A DNA stretch of 64,000 nucleotides, taken from contig CATNEN010000013.1 of NCBI GenBank assembly GCA_950097015.1, positions 496,001 to 560,000 on the forward strand, in the 5' to 3' direction. The notes beneath the pieces were generated by a model. The model worked only from the letters and a program-made list of their open reading frames with translations. It was not told where the DNA came from and did not search any database. The translations under genes and the position numbers were made by a program. Shown here one piece after another: positions 33,901 through 46,425 of this stretch; the stretch's first letter is position 1; each line of letters opens with the position of its first letter. Source of the DNA: Macrostomum hystrix. Taxonomy: Eukaryota > Platyhelminthes > Macrostomidae.

Positions 33901-35640
33901 ACTCAAAATAAAACAAAGCACAGACAATCAGTATATGGTATTGTTATCCAGTACTATACCAATTAAGTCTACTTTGATCTCCCCGATAATAATTATAAGA
34001 GATTGTCTGAGCTTTTGAAAGCAGAAATCGGACATACAATCCCAAATTGGTGCTTTCCTGTACTTCGAAAACACATAAAAAGGCGTAAGTAATAGTAATT
34101 AATGTGGATTATTTCTATAAGCTGAGAACAGTTGTAGCAATGGGACCGGGATCAAACCGAAACAAATTATTTAGGGGGAAAACGACAGATTATAAACGAC
34201 AAATATAATTAGACACAAAATAGAACGAAAACAGTCCTAAAATTGTAGTGCATAACTCCGTAATCAACAATAAACAATTATATAATAATGAAATAATTGA
34301 AATATCAATTAGCGATGATAGATTGCTTATTTAGCTCACAGCGATTGAACAAAATCAACAAAACTAAATATATATGCATGGATAATAGTAACACACGCAT
34401 ATATATATAAAATAATAATAGTGAGAACACGTACCTGCTCCCGCTTAGCAACGCAAAGACACCAAAAAAAGAGAAAACAACTAGGCAAAATGTGTCTGAA
34501 TTTTCGCTGAACCTACGATTAAATTAGTGAGTCGCGGAGCCAATGGGTGAATGGAAATCTGTAAAAATAAGAAAACCTAGCTGGTACAAATGAGCGCGCC
34601 ATCACAGAGTTCAAACAAACAAACTGAAAATATTTATAGATTTTTGTAGCTTTTCATTTTCAAAGATGACCAAATTAAAATTAGTAACAACGCAAACCGC
34701 CGCTTTTAAAAAGCGGCTAGTGACATTTGAAAAATAATTGTTAACATGTATGTATAGAAATGTATGGCACAGAACACGAATGGCGAAAACAATTTCTCTA
34801 GGATCACGTCGACCTTGGCTAAAGAAACAGAAATAGTTTCTTCTTAAATTTGGCCCAAATAATGCTGGCCGACAACAGAAAAAAACTACAGAAATAATAT
34901 AATAAGATAAAGCATACGCTTACAAATATAAATAGCAGATTTTCACCTGTGGTGTAATGAAATATTTGTTACACCTAAGGAAAACTGACACACGCGCGGA
35001 GACTATGAGGAGCAGGAGAAATTGGTGTGGTGAAAAACCAGCGAATTACAGCTGAAGGAATCAAATTTAAACCAGCGCGAGTCTGCTGTGAAATCAAAGA
35101 CTTTTGATTTCTGTGTTCGCAAAATAAATTGCAATAGGGGATGAGAGCGCTGACAAAATATGCATAGTATGCTCTAGTATAATGCTGCTGTGTATGCTAA
35201 TTTAATGATAAATAATAAAAATAGCAGTTCAGGAACGTTTAAAACTGGTTAAATAATTCTACAATTGACTTCAAATTGTTTACTAAAAATCCACTAGTGT
35301 TCCAGTAAAATTTGCTGCACCTATGAACAAACGATTTGATAAACATTTTGCTTGACGACCTGTGAATATCAAATCAGTGTAAAACAACGAACGAACTAAT
35401 GATCATTATCCGACTTTTCTCCTTAACTGATCCATCTGCCAATCTACAGAGACGAGGCGAGGCACTAAAAGAAGTAGTGCAACCCGCAAAGTGCATCTAT
35501 GGCGCCTTGAATACGTAACTTTGGTTAAAAACAAAAACCGACAACGCCGCATAGAACAGTAGTTGAATGAGAGAAAAAACTAGACAGGCCAGAGTACCGA
35601 AAAACAGAGACGGAGAAAGAAAACTCGTTAATAAATTTAA
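30970..35640. other. Long AT-rich region without a recognised gene
   Basis: About 4.7 kb of A-rich sequence between MTHFR and the 3' end of the Gln-rich gene. Part may be the 3' UTR of the Gln-rich gene, because minus-strand AATAAA hexamers occur, for example near 33044. The Lys-rich open frame at 31890-32183 is low-complexity and not supported as a gene. No transposon ends were found. Confidence 0.45.
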
Positions 35641-35712
35641 CTGCTCAAGCAGGCGAGGAGGCAGCAAGTATAGATTTTAATTTCTTCTGTAGTAGGATTC
35701 GATTTTGGCAAA

Positions 35713-38700
35713 TTAGGCGTTGCTACCCGAGGCATTCCTGCTGCCCTGCTCGCGACCACCGCGACCGACGCTGCCATTGATGTTCGGCCGATGCTGCTGC
35801 TGTTGTTGCTGCTGGACAGTAACGGCACCTGGCGAAGCCTTCCAGACGTTGCCACGGTGAAAGCCCGATCGGGAGCCACCTGCAAGGTCGTGCCCGACGG
35901 TCGAGTCTCGGTCGGAGGCTTCCAAAGAGGCCTCCATAGAAGCTGGCGCCGGCTGCGACTGGACTGCGCTGGCCACAGCCCGACGAACAGTGGTGGCCGA
36001 CGTTAGCGAAGTAGGCGAAGTCGGACAATCGGCAACGGTCTCACCAGCCGATGAGGCGGCGGCTGTTGCTGAAACGATGGCAGACACCGTGGCCACCTTT
36101 GAAGTAGTTGAGCCAGGCGGCACCGACTTCTTCAGAGCCGCGGCGTACGAAGTGCCACCGCCGCCACTTGCGCCTCCTGACTGCTGCTCCGGACTGGCGC
36201 CACCGTTGGCGGAGTCAGGCGAAGACTCGCCAGCAGAGGCGGCGGCAGTGGTTGCCACTACTGTCGCAGTCGCGGCAGTGCTTGCAATATTGCTCAAAAC
36301 TGGAAGACCACCACCGTTGCCTGCAGCGGCAAGGTCTGCGGAAATCTCAGGGAAGTCGTTCTCCTTCAGCCGGAATTCTGGCGGGCCCTGCGGCGCGTGA
36401 CCGGCGTGGTAGTCTCGGGCTGCTCCGCCGCCACGGCCACCACCTCGGCCGTATCCGTGACCTCGGCCTCCTCGACCGATGGCCGCTCGGCCGGGTGGTG
36501 GGCGATATTCATGGTGCTGCTGGTGCTGGTGATGCTGCGGCGGCTGAGGCTGCGACTGTGCCTGAGGCTGAGTTTGCTGCGGCTGTGCCTGTGTAGGAGG
36601 TGCCGCTCGTTGAGCTTGCACAGGAGCTGGGCCTGGTCCGGGCGCAGCGGACTCGTGTTCGTGAAAGGCCGCGTTCTGACTTACATGCCTGGCAAATCTA
36701 GGCGGCACCGTTTGCCTCTCGGCTCCGTGCCTACGATTCTGCATGGAATAAGGAGCATAGCCTCCCTGCTGACTATGCGGGTGATGCTGATGAGGATGTG
36801 AGTGCGGATGCTTGAACATGCGGTTTGGCGGCTGCTGCGGCGGCATATGGTGCTGCGGAGGTTGCGGCGGTGGCGGCGGAGGCGCAGCGGAACCAGTTGG
36901 AGAGTCCATAAGGCTGCAGAGCGGATAGGCTGAGCCATCTTGCTGAGCCATGATCGGCGAGCCGGTAAATAGCGCGGTTTTAGCGGCTGCTTCAGCTCCA
37001 GCCGGCGACTGAGCGACGGGGTCGGACAGCTGGCCCACAGTCAACTCGGTCTGGCCGCTGGAAGCAGCTACTGTCGCATCCGATACAGTCGGCATTGACG
37101 CCTTGATGCTCAGGGTTGTGGACATGCCGACTTCTGCTCTGGTCAGCTCCCACTGCGAGTCGGCAACCAGCGGATAGGCCTGCCATTTGCCCGGCACAGC
37201 GTACAGGCTCAGAGCGTGAGGACACGAGCACGGCCGCAGTTGGGACTCCCACTTGCGCTTGGCAGCGTCCACAGGATCCTCGGAGGCGGAGGTAGCCGCC
37301 GCATCGGCGACAACCTCAATAGCATCCGGGCCGAGGCAGAGCTTGGTGAATGCCAGCTTGTGCAGCAGGGAGTTCACTCGCTCGAAGCTGTCAGTATCCG
37401 GATAGATGACCAGCACTGAGGCGTGGTCAACAACCAGCTGCTCAGGCGGCCTGAGTTGGGGCAGCTCGGCAGGCAGGAAGCTGCAGAAGAACTCGTGCAG
37501 CTGCTCCAGTACGTGCTTCGCCTGGACCCGATAGCGCTGAGAAGGCTTCTGTTTGATATCGTCGCATAGAGTTTCAATTTTTTCGGGGCTGCGGCCTTGC
37601 ACACGAAGGATTGGACAAACCTGCAGAGCGTGCAGAATATCGGGAATCAATCGACATGTTCCAATCGTCACGTAACGATACTATTGTAATCTGGAAGGCT
37701 GGTTGGTGGACTGGAAACCTGTAATCTGGGAGACTGGTTGTTGGACTGGAATCCTGTAATCTGGAAGGCTGGTTGGTGGACTGGAATCCTGTAATCTGGG
37801 AGACTAATTGGTGGACTGGAATCCTGTAATCTGGGAGACTAATTGGTGGACTGGAATCCTGTAATCTGGAAGACTGGTTGTTGGACTGGAATCCTGTAAT
37901 CTGGGAGACTGGTTGTTGGACTGGAATCCTGTAATCTGGGAGACTGGTTGTTGGACTGGAATCCTGTAATCTGGGAGACTGGTTGTTGGACTGGAATCCT
38001 GTAATCCGGAGGGCTGGTTGGTGGACTGGAATCCTGTTATCTGGGAGACTGGTTGTTGGACTGGAATCCTGTATTCAGGAAGGCTGGTTGGTGGACTGGA
38101 ATTCCGTAATCTGGGAGACTAATTGGTGGACTGGAATCCTGTAATCTGGGAGACTAATTGGTGGACTGGAATCCTGTAATCTGGGAGACTAATTGGTGGA
38201 CTGGAATCCTGTAATCTGGGAGACTAATTGGTGGACTGGAATCCTGTAATCTGGGAGACTAATTGGTGGACTGGAATCCTGTAAAATGGGAGACTAATTG
38301 GTGGACTGGAATCCTGTAATCTGGGAGACTAATTGGTGGACTGGAATCCTGTAATCTGGGAGACTAATTGGTGGACTGGAATCCTGTAAAATGGGAGACT
38401 AATTGGTGGACTGGAATCCTGTAAAATGGGAGACTAATTGGTGGACTGGAATCCTGTAAAATGGGAGACTAATTGGTGGACTGGAATCCTGCAATCTGGG
38501 AGACTAATTGGTGGACTGGAATCCTGTAAAATGGGAGACTAATTGGTGGACTGGAATCCTGTAAAATGGGAGACTAATTGGTGGACTGGAATCCTGCAAT
38601 CTGGGAGACTGGTTGGTGGACTGGAATCCTGTAATCCGGGAGGCTGGTTGGTGGACTGGAATTCTGTTGTCTGCTGTCTGTCTGAGTTTTTTAGATAAAA

Positions 38701-41700
38701 TTTCTCTTAATTCCTGTGCATTGCGGTTATTTAATAGAGATCTGCTAATAAGTTCATCAACTTAAGTTTTTATTAAATAATTATTTTTTTAATGGCGTAG
38801 TTCGCAACATTTCTGCTTTTTAAGGTAGGTTTTTCTATAGAAAAATGCTTCTCAAGAAAACGCATTGATTTTATTTAGCTACAAGGCGCAACTCGCTTTT
38901 GAAATAATACCAGCCTGCAATCGACCAGTAAGTAGGCTAAACGTAGAGCCCGTTATTGGACAAGTAAAAAAACAACACTAGACTTGAAATCACGATTAGA
39001 GCATATAAAAAATGAAAGCTCATAGTTCATATCTAAGCCTTTAAATTCTCAATCAAATTAATTTCCCTGTTCTACAGCGCTTGCTGTGAAGCTACATCTA
39101 CAAATAGAGCTTAATACTTCCCGGCTGGATTTTTTAACATGATTTCATGATGATTTTGCATGAACATCGTTCTGTAAGCTATGAATTCTCTACTGAGTCC
39201 GCTATTAGGGCCGTAAATAAAGAACTCAAAGTGAAATAGCCTCACCTTCTGACGCAGCCGGCCGTCCACCACGCTAAATACGCAGGATTTCTCGTGAACC
39301 GCAACTTTCCATTCGTCGGCAGTGACGCTGCACTGGGCCAGATGGTGCAGAAAGCCGTACACTTTGCTTAGCTCGGCCTCGTGCTTCAGATCCGACAGTT
39401 GGCAAACATAGCTCCACACAACGGGTATGGTTAGAGCAATGTCTGTGTAGCGCCGAATTCGTTCCTGACGCTCCTCCGGCGTGATCTCCTCCTCGTCGTC
39501 AAGCTTCAGCATTAGTTTGCTAATCTGCTCGAGCGCCTGGTTAGTGTTCTGCTGCTTGGGCCTGCGTTGCGGCTGCTGCTGCTGCTGCTGCTGGTCTGGC
39601 TTGCCGTCAACAGATTCATTAGGCGATTGTTGTTGCTGTTGGTGATGCTGCTGCAAGCTATCTTGCCCAGCTTGTAGGCCATCAAGCGAAGCCTGATTAA
39701 AATAGTTTGCGGAGGAGGTCACAATTGAATTGGAATAGAGGCTCTCCATACCGCCAGGCGGACTCTGCTGCGATTGCTGGTGCTGGTGCTGCTGATGCTG
39801 AGACGCGTAAATACCATACGCCGCTTGCTGGTGAGCAGGTATCACTGAGGCGTGCTGCGGATAAGCATAGGGATAGCTATAGTGCTGCTGTTGGTGCTGA
39901 TCAATAGAGTCATGCTGCATTGGGAACAGTAGCGGGTCCTGGTCTTGCAGAGCCACCATGTAGGGCTGTTGGAACATGTAGCCATTGCTAAACACCGGAA
40001 CCTGACGGTTGAGATAAAGGAAGCATAGATTTTAAAGTGCAAATCATAAGAAAAACAGTTGAACATAATAAAATACAAGACCGAGATATTTAAATAAGCA
40101 TTGTTTGAAAACAATGCAACGCTAATAAAGAGGACAAGTAAAAAAGAGCTTTTTACTGATGTTAAAGTGGCACAAAAATAAATGCACGCGAACATACGTT
40201 ATTAGAGACAGGTGGAAAATGCAATAATATTTTATTTAGACTCAATTCGATGCCTATCTACGAGCTAGTTATGTAACTCGCGTGTTTCAATTCTAACGAT
40301 AACAGATGACAAAATTTGACGCCTGGCTTTTTGGCGTCAAGTAAATCGGGTTCCTAAATGACAGCGACGCCTAACCTGATGTAAAGCGGCGGTGGTCTCA
40401 GGCCCTTGCAGTGTTGCCATGGTGACGGCAGGGCCGGCATGCGCAATGGCGCCATAGTCGGTCTGGAAGTAGCCAGCCGTGCTCAAATCGGGCGTTGTCG
40501 GCCCAATGGGAACCGAATGGGGAGTCCACATTGCGTGAGGATTCGACGAAGTGCCGGACGCTGTACGGGATTTATAATGCGACTGATGACTAGATGCAGT
40601 TGCAGCGGCGGCTGCTGCTGCTGCGGCGGCCTCGCCAGCGCTCGAGTTACCGGGACTCTGAGACACGCACAGGATCATGCTGTTATCGGCCAGGTAGTAA
40701 ATATCTCCAGGACTGAGACTGTGCGGCAGCACCACAGACGCCATTTAGAGGCTACGCGACGAAGGCCGAGATTGCGGGGAAGGTAAGGACCCCCTTGACA
40801 ATGGGGAGGGGTCTTCCTTCGAAAGTTGGGAGCTGTTCTTTCGAAAGCCCGCAGTAGAATGGCGACCGAGACAATCAGAGTTGGTTCTTCTTCCCGAAGA
40901 AAGTAAAAGGAAAAAGGAAAATTGTATTTATGAGAATGTGGAGTGAGGAGTAAGAAATGATCTCAGTACAGGAGGAGTGGGGCAGAGGGAGAGAACTTAA
41001 CGCGCCGATTCAATCCACCGCGCTGACTTTCGTACGCTCCGTCCTTGAAGAACACTTTGCCGCCTTTTCTCTGTTTTTTCTCTTTTCGTTTCGCACAATA
41101 AAATAATGATTCAGCTCTTAAAGCTCGCCAGCCTGACGTTGGCCTTCTGTCCTCGTACGCCCAGAGGCGGTGGAGCGGTTTGGCCGTTTAGTAGCGTGCT
41201 AGTTGGTCGCGGAGCGAATTTAGTTTAAATATGGCTTTGGAAAAATTTAAGCGAAAGGGGGAGGAGAGGAGGAAGGGAAAATATAACGAAAGAGAAGAGG
41301 GTGCGTTTAAGCGTTGCAACACAGAGGGAGGGGGTTGGGGCCAAGTCAAGGCTGCCAACCCCAGCACGGACGCCGTTCGGTTGCACACAACATGCGCGCG
41401 AAGCATGCAAGCAAGATTTAGAGGGCCGGGATAGCTTTGCCTCAAATATTTGCGGCACACCCAGCAGAACTGATGCCAATATAGGGGGAGAGATAGAGAC
41501 GGGGTAGGAGGCGGGGGGCGCCCAACGGTTGGAAGCAAGGTTCAGAGAGGGGAGTGGGGTAGGGGTAGGTCGAGCTGGAAGCAGCAAAACTGGCGATAAT
41601 GCCCCAAAGGAGGGGAGAGCGCATAGGAGCGCACAAAGCAACACGCGGAGTCCTCCGATTCTCCCCTACTTCCCCATCCCGTCAGCCGGTGCTCCCCTTT

Positions 41701-43311
41701 CTCCCTTACCCTTTCCCAAGAATTTCCTATTTAACAAAGTCTTATATAGTCCAGCCTTCCTCCTTCCTACACTCCCGAGTCCAGTCTGTACGCTCACAGC
41801 CTTAGAGGCAATGGCCACGAGGAGGCGGGGGGGACAGGGGCCGGAAGGCAAGACAAGAAGGGGTGCAGACGCTTCAAATTTAGGCGAGGTCGCGCTTGAT
41901 ATGAAGCTGCCGAGGGCGAAGGGGGTTGGCTAGCTGAGGAAGAAGGGCCGGCTCTCTCTCCACTGTGAAAAGCCCCTCTCCTCCTCTCCTTGCCTCTCTT
42001 CCCCTTTACCCGCTCTTTAAGCCGGCCCCGCAAGCCAAGCTAATGCGTACAGCGAGAGGCGAGGAGCGAAAAACAAGAGCGAAGCAAGGGCAACAGCGAG
42101 GAAGCCGCTGCTTAGGCCTCTTAAAATGGCATGTACAGTTGGCGAGAGGGCGGCAGAGAGATGGGGACGTTGAAGATTGGGGATAGAAATAAACTGAAGA
42201 GTCCTCGCAACGGCGAGGGGTCGAGGCGCACAGATAGTCGGGGCAGCTATTCTAACAGGAGGGGCAGAGCTGCAGAGTGGAAGGATTATTATTAAAATAA
42301 TGCGGACTGCTGAAGGCCAGACGGCACATTGGATAGGGGAAGGTGGCATATGCAGGGGCAGAACAGAGGCCAGTAGGGAGCGGGGAGAAATAAGCGACCC
42401 ATCGCCCTAAAGCCGAAAAGGATGAGTGTTTGGACTAGGACAAGGAGGATGAGGGAATGGGAGAATGGGTTAGAAAACCGGCTAAGGGGATACGATGTTC
42501 GCTCTTACTCCGCCCTCAAGGCACTGCTATAGTCTCAGCCAATATATTGTCATGCAGCCTCATGCATTCTCCACCAACAGAATGACGCTGTAACGGCTAA
42601 GACTGTGTAGTGAGTGAGGGGGGGGGGTAGAAAAGACACAGAACAGCCGGATTTTGCCGGATTGTGTAGGCCAAATAGTGACAAACGGAGAGTAAGTTAC
42701 AAACAAAATCAAGAGATAACCAAAACCGAATAGCAAATTGAAATGGTGACCCTCGCCCGCCAACATACAAAGGAGTGTGGAACAGTAGCTATGCAAATAA
42801 GCGCCTTGGATAGAGTATATGTAAACCTTGAGAAGCTTGTGTCTTATCGCAAGAAGTACAGATATGATCTTCGGAGATGAGAATATATAGGCCGTCAAAA
42901 TTTAGCAATACTGTGTGAACTTTCCTAGCGCGATGGTCAAACTAACTAAGTGCTTCTTCTCTAGCAGAGAGATGCACAAAAGATTTACTCTGATGAAATA
43001 AAAACACTATTGATATTCGTAAATATTTTTTTAATTACAAAAGTCAATGGAGATGACACACATACTTCTGTTCCAGATAATTACATAATTGATTAAACAA
43101 CACGATAAGTCAATATTGTTAACTTAAACTTCTCGACTAAGAACAATGGCAAGATAAGCACAAACTAACCTGGCTGCCAGGATGATGCTGATAATGACTA
43201 GCCGCGTGCACATAATGCTGCGGATAGAAAGCAGCATCAGCCGGATAGCCTAGCAGCGGGTGCGGCAATTGTGACTGGTGCATGGCGTGCCTGTTTCTTG
43301 AGCGGCGATTC
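35713..43311 (-). CDS. Gln/Gly-rich RGG-box protein, probable RNA-binding, family not recognised
   Basis: Exons (minus strand) are 43311-43170 (ATG 43283), 40001-39246 and 37620-35713, joined in phase 0 and giving about 925 residues. An alternative first exon at 40744-40376 (ATG 40744) also ends in phase 0 at CAG|GTTAGG. The N-terminal third is rich in Tyr, His, Gln and Pro. A folded helical block (KLMLKLDDEEEITPEE ... VWSYVCQLSDLKHEAE ... VHEKSCVFSVVDGRLRQK) continues across the second junction to LLHKLAFTKLCLG. A long low-complexity tail contains an RGG box (GRGGRGHGYGRGGGRGGG), the short motif FRLKENDFPEI, and poly-Ala and poly-Gln. The RGG box and FP-type motif are common in translation and mRNP regulators such as LARP4 or PRRC2, but I see no La motif, so no name is given. 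The gene may have more 5' exons. Confidence 0.65.
37681..38670 (-). repeat. 35-bp minisatellite in the last intron of the Gln-rich gene
   Basis: About 28 units containing TGGTGGACTGGAATCCTG and TAATCTGGGAGACTAAT or GACTGGTTG. It starts about 60 bases from the acceptor at 37621 and fills most of the intron. Confidence 0.92.
40745..42500 (-). promoter_or_regulatory. GC- and purine-rich region upstream of the alternative first exon
   Basis: The composition changes sharply from the AT-rich surroundings: long purine runs, CpG-containing stretches and no convincing coding exon. It begins just upstream of the alternative ATG at 40744 on the minus strand, so it is a candidate promoter and 5' leader region. 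This is inferred from position and composition only. Confidence 0.3.
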
Positions 43312-45538
43312 CTGTAATTAAAGAAGCAGCATTCATCATTCGCTCCATTTGAGAGAGCTAATTTTTTTTTATTTATAGCATCGCGCTTTTAACAGAAACA
43401 TTCATCTACAATAAAAAAAGCAATATGCCTACTTCAAGTACTAGAAATGGAGTCTCTTTACTTTCAAGTTAAAATGAAAATTAAAAAGACTTACGTTAAG
43501 CCCTCTATTGTTGGTTTAGCGCGTGGCAACAAAGAAATGACAAATTGGTGGTGAACAAAATGAGCGTTTTGTTGAACCAATGTCGCAAAAGCACCAGATT
43601 TTTTTGTGTGTAGAAAACTCCAATGCGACCTGAAATATTTCAGATAAAATCTAGCATCAAATACACTAGCAACATGCCAATTGCAAAAGTATAGTTAGCA
43701 GTATAACTTTTTAGAAATATAATATGCTATATTGCTAATGATATGAAGAGTGCTTGGTGTTTTAAATGCTCTGTAAAGCTATTCATGATTGGTCACTAGC
43801 TATGCTATTCCTGTCTACCCCACTCTCTCTCTGAATGTAGACAATTTAAATATAATAAAGGTATATCTGCATGGGATCTAGATTATTGCTAAGCCACAAA
43901 AAGTTTGTTGCATTGAGATAATTATTAAAATTGAGATGATATGAGAACAGGCCTCTCAAGCTGTTAAAATTGGCATTGAGTTGTTTGTAAAAAATCAATA
44001 GACAGTAACTCTTAGCAAATGTGACAAAGACAGACATTTGTCTCAGTTTAGTATAGTATATAGAAAGTGGTTAGTGTAAACCCAATAGACCATAGTGGGA
44101 CTACAACAGGAACATTTTCAATAAGTATTGAATATCTTTTATCATATATTGATCAGTGCTACAACCATAAAGAATTACTGTCTATTTAATTTTATACCAT
44201 TAACTAAAAGATAAAATTATAAAAAAATTATATTAAAAACATATTCTCAAAACTTGCATTAAGGAGACTAGGGCTTGCAGGGTATATATTACATATCAAT
44301 AACATTATATCAATATCTAGATGTTAAATAAATTAGACCCTGCATAGCATTTAAGGTTTGATTACTTTTGATCCATTAGAGTCCATTGCAGTTGGTTTCT
44401 GTGTTTACATAGACTCAATAGATGGCACAATATTTGAATACACTAGATTACCAATACATACTAGGCCCTGTAGCTAGCCTAGAAATAATTAATTAACTAA
44501 CAAGTTATTTTTTACATTAGAAAAAGAATAATAAATCAAGTAAAGCTTGAGAAAGGGCATATAGTAGAAAACTAATGTATTGTTAAAAACCTTAATCCAT
44601 TGCTTTCAACTAAAGACAAGGCTATTGCAAAAAAAAAAATCTATATCATCAATATATTGTGTCAATATTTTCTGCCTATCTGTTCAGTGCATTTTCTTTC
44701 CAGTGGAGGGTTGGTATTCTGTTTAAAAGCAGGGCAGAGAGGAGGCCATTGACACATTTTACCGGTGTCTGCTATTGAGTTCAAGAACAATAATTTATTT
44801 GTTTAGTAACAAATTGTATATTTGGCTAAGACACTGCTAACATTGGCAGGCCTCTTGGTGAAGGTAGAGAAGAATTTACTTCTGAAATGGCTGGCTTATT
44901 TGGGCAGGAAAACTGCAAAATTTTAACTCTGAATGGTGCTTTTGTTTTTTTAGATTGCTGGACCAGATGTATATTGCTAGAAAGATCATGGATTTCTGAT
45001 TTGAATTATTATTTCTTAATTCTGAAATTTTAGTATGCTATAGCAGAGTAATTTTTGTGGACTTTGAATTGTTTTTAACTAATAGAACAATGTCTTGGCA
45101 AGACTGCACAAAGGAGTGAGAAAATGTCAACCAATACGTTTTAGCACATTATTACTGCCAGATTGTACTGGGGCAAAGTTTGTTGGCAGTCAGTCTAGAC
45201 AGTGAGGTCTGATTTTATTAATGAGAAAAATATGCATTTATAAGGCAGAGAGATAAGCTATATTACATTTTATTTCATGAAATTTACATAGCTGACTAGG
45301 TAGAGAAAGGAGTGTGCTGTCTACTACTAAGTAGGGTCTATTTGATTAGATTAGCCTAGTAATCAGGATTCTTACTTTGGAAGGGGAGGCAAGCTATTAA
45401 AATTTAATTTATTGAAATTGAAAACTCTGACCAGGTAATGTTTATGAAAGGTGCTTATGAAAAGGGCTGTCCTAGATAACTACTGTCCTCAAATGGAATA
45501 CACTGAGTTTGCCAGATTTAAGGTCTGGTTTTTTCTTA
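43312..45538. other. AT-rich region, no gene seen
   Basis: Probably an upstream intron or 5' flank of the Gln-rich gene. The exon at 43311 starts with one leftover base, which hints at a further upstream coding exon that I could not find. Confidence 0.35.
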
Positions 45539-45757
45539 CATACATGCGCAACACCTGGCCAACCCGGCCGGGTGAAACAAGGGCCAAGCAAGGTAAGTCG
45601 CAAAAACCAATCGACCAAGCGCAAAAAAATCAAAGGGGGGACCAAGGGACAAAAAAGGAAGGTGTGAAGAAAAGGAAAAAGGGGAGAGAAAAAGAGAGCA
45701 AAAGAGAGCAAACTAAGTCACACTGCCAGCTAAGATTTGGGAGGTTACGCATGCATG
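45539..45757 (+). mobile_element. MITE with CATACATG-type ends, copy 1
   Basis: The body matches 46137-46417: AAGCAAGGTAAGTCGCAAAA, CCAATCGACCAAGCGC and GCCAGCTAAGATTTGGGAGG. The ends are CATACATGCGCAAC and, inverted, CATGCATGCGTAACC. The flanking 8-mers TTTTCTTA and TTTTTCTA are similar but not identical. Confidence 0.65.
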
Positions 45758-46136
45758 TTTTTCTAAGCTTTGATTGAATTTCACAAATGGAATTTATACA
45801 ATTGGAGTTCATTCCCCATAGTATTCTCGAAAGGAGAGGTTCTAACTTATAATTCTAAAATATTTAAATTTTGTATATCACTAACTAGCTTTTTACAATT
45901 TACAATTTCTGTCTAGAGCCTTGTATAGGTATTGAATCTCAGATGAAAAGTTTTTCTTTTTAAAGCAGATGAGCTAAGAGAAATAAATTAGCAATCCTCT
46001 ATTTTTGCATATTTTATGAAATTGTTTATATAATAGATAACTTTCTGAGCTACAGCATACCACAAGTGAATACTTAAATTCTAGAAAGCAGAGCCCAAAC
46101 CAAAGAGAGAAGAGAAAGGATAACAAGGACTAAGAA

Positions 46137-46417
46137 CATACATGCTCAACACCCGGCCGACCCGGCCAAACGGCCTAGGTGAAACGAGGGTCAAGCAAGG
46201 TAAGTCGCAAAAACCAATCGACCAAGCGCAAAAAAAACAAAGAGGGGACCAAGGGACAAAAAAGGAAGGCGTGAAGAAAAGGAAAAAGGGGAAAGAAAAA
46301 GAGAGCAAATGAGAACAAACTAAGTCATAAATCGAGCAATGAAATGAACTAAGTCACAAATGAGAGCAAAAACTAAGTCACACGGCCAGCTAAGATTTGG
46401 GAGGTTGCACATGTATG
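46137..46417 (+). mobile_element. MITE with CATACATG-type ends, copy 2, 8-bp target duplication
   Basis: Direct repeats ACTAAGAA at 46129-46136 and 46418-46425 flank a 281-bp element. The ends are CATACATGCTCAACACCC and, inverted, CATACATGTGCAACCTCCC. There is no coding capacity. An 8-bp duplication fits hAT or P-like classes, but the end sequence is not the usual hAT end. Confidence 0.75.
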
Positions 46418-46425
46418 ACTAAGAA

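Noticed and set aside
41188-42349. Cluster of overlapping open frames on both strands
   Set aside because: Due to GC/purine-rich composition. No frame shows domains or consistent splice sites.
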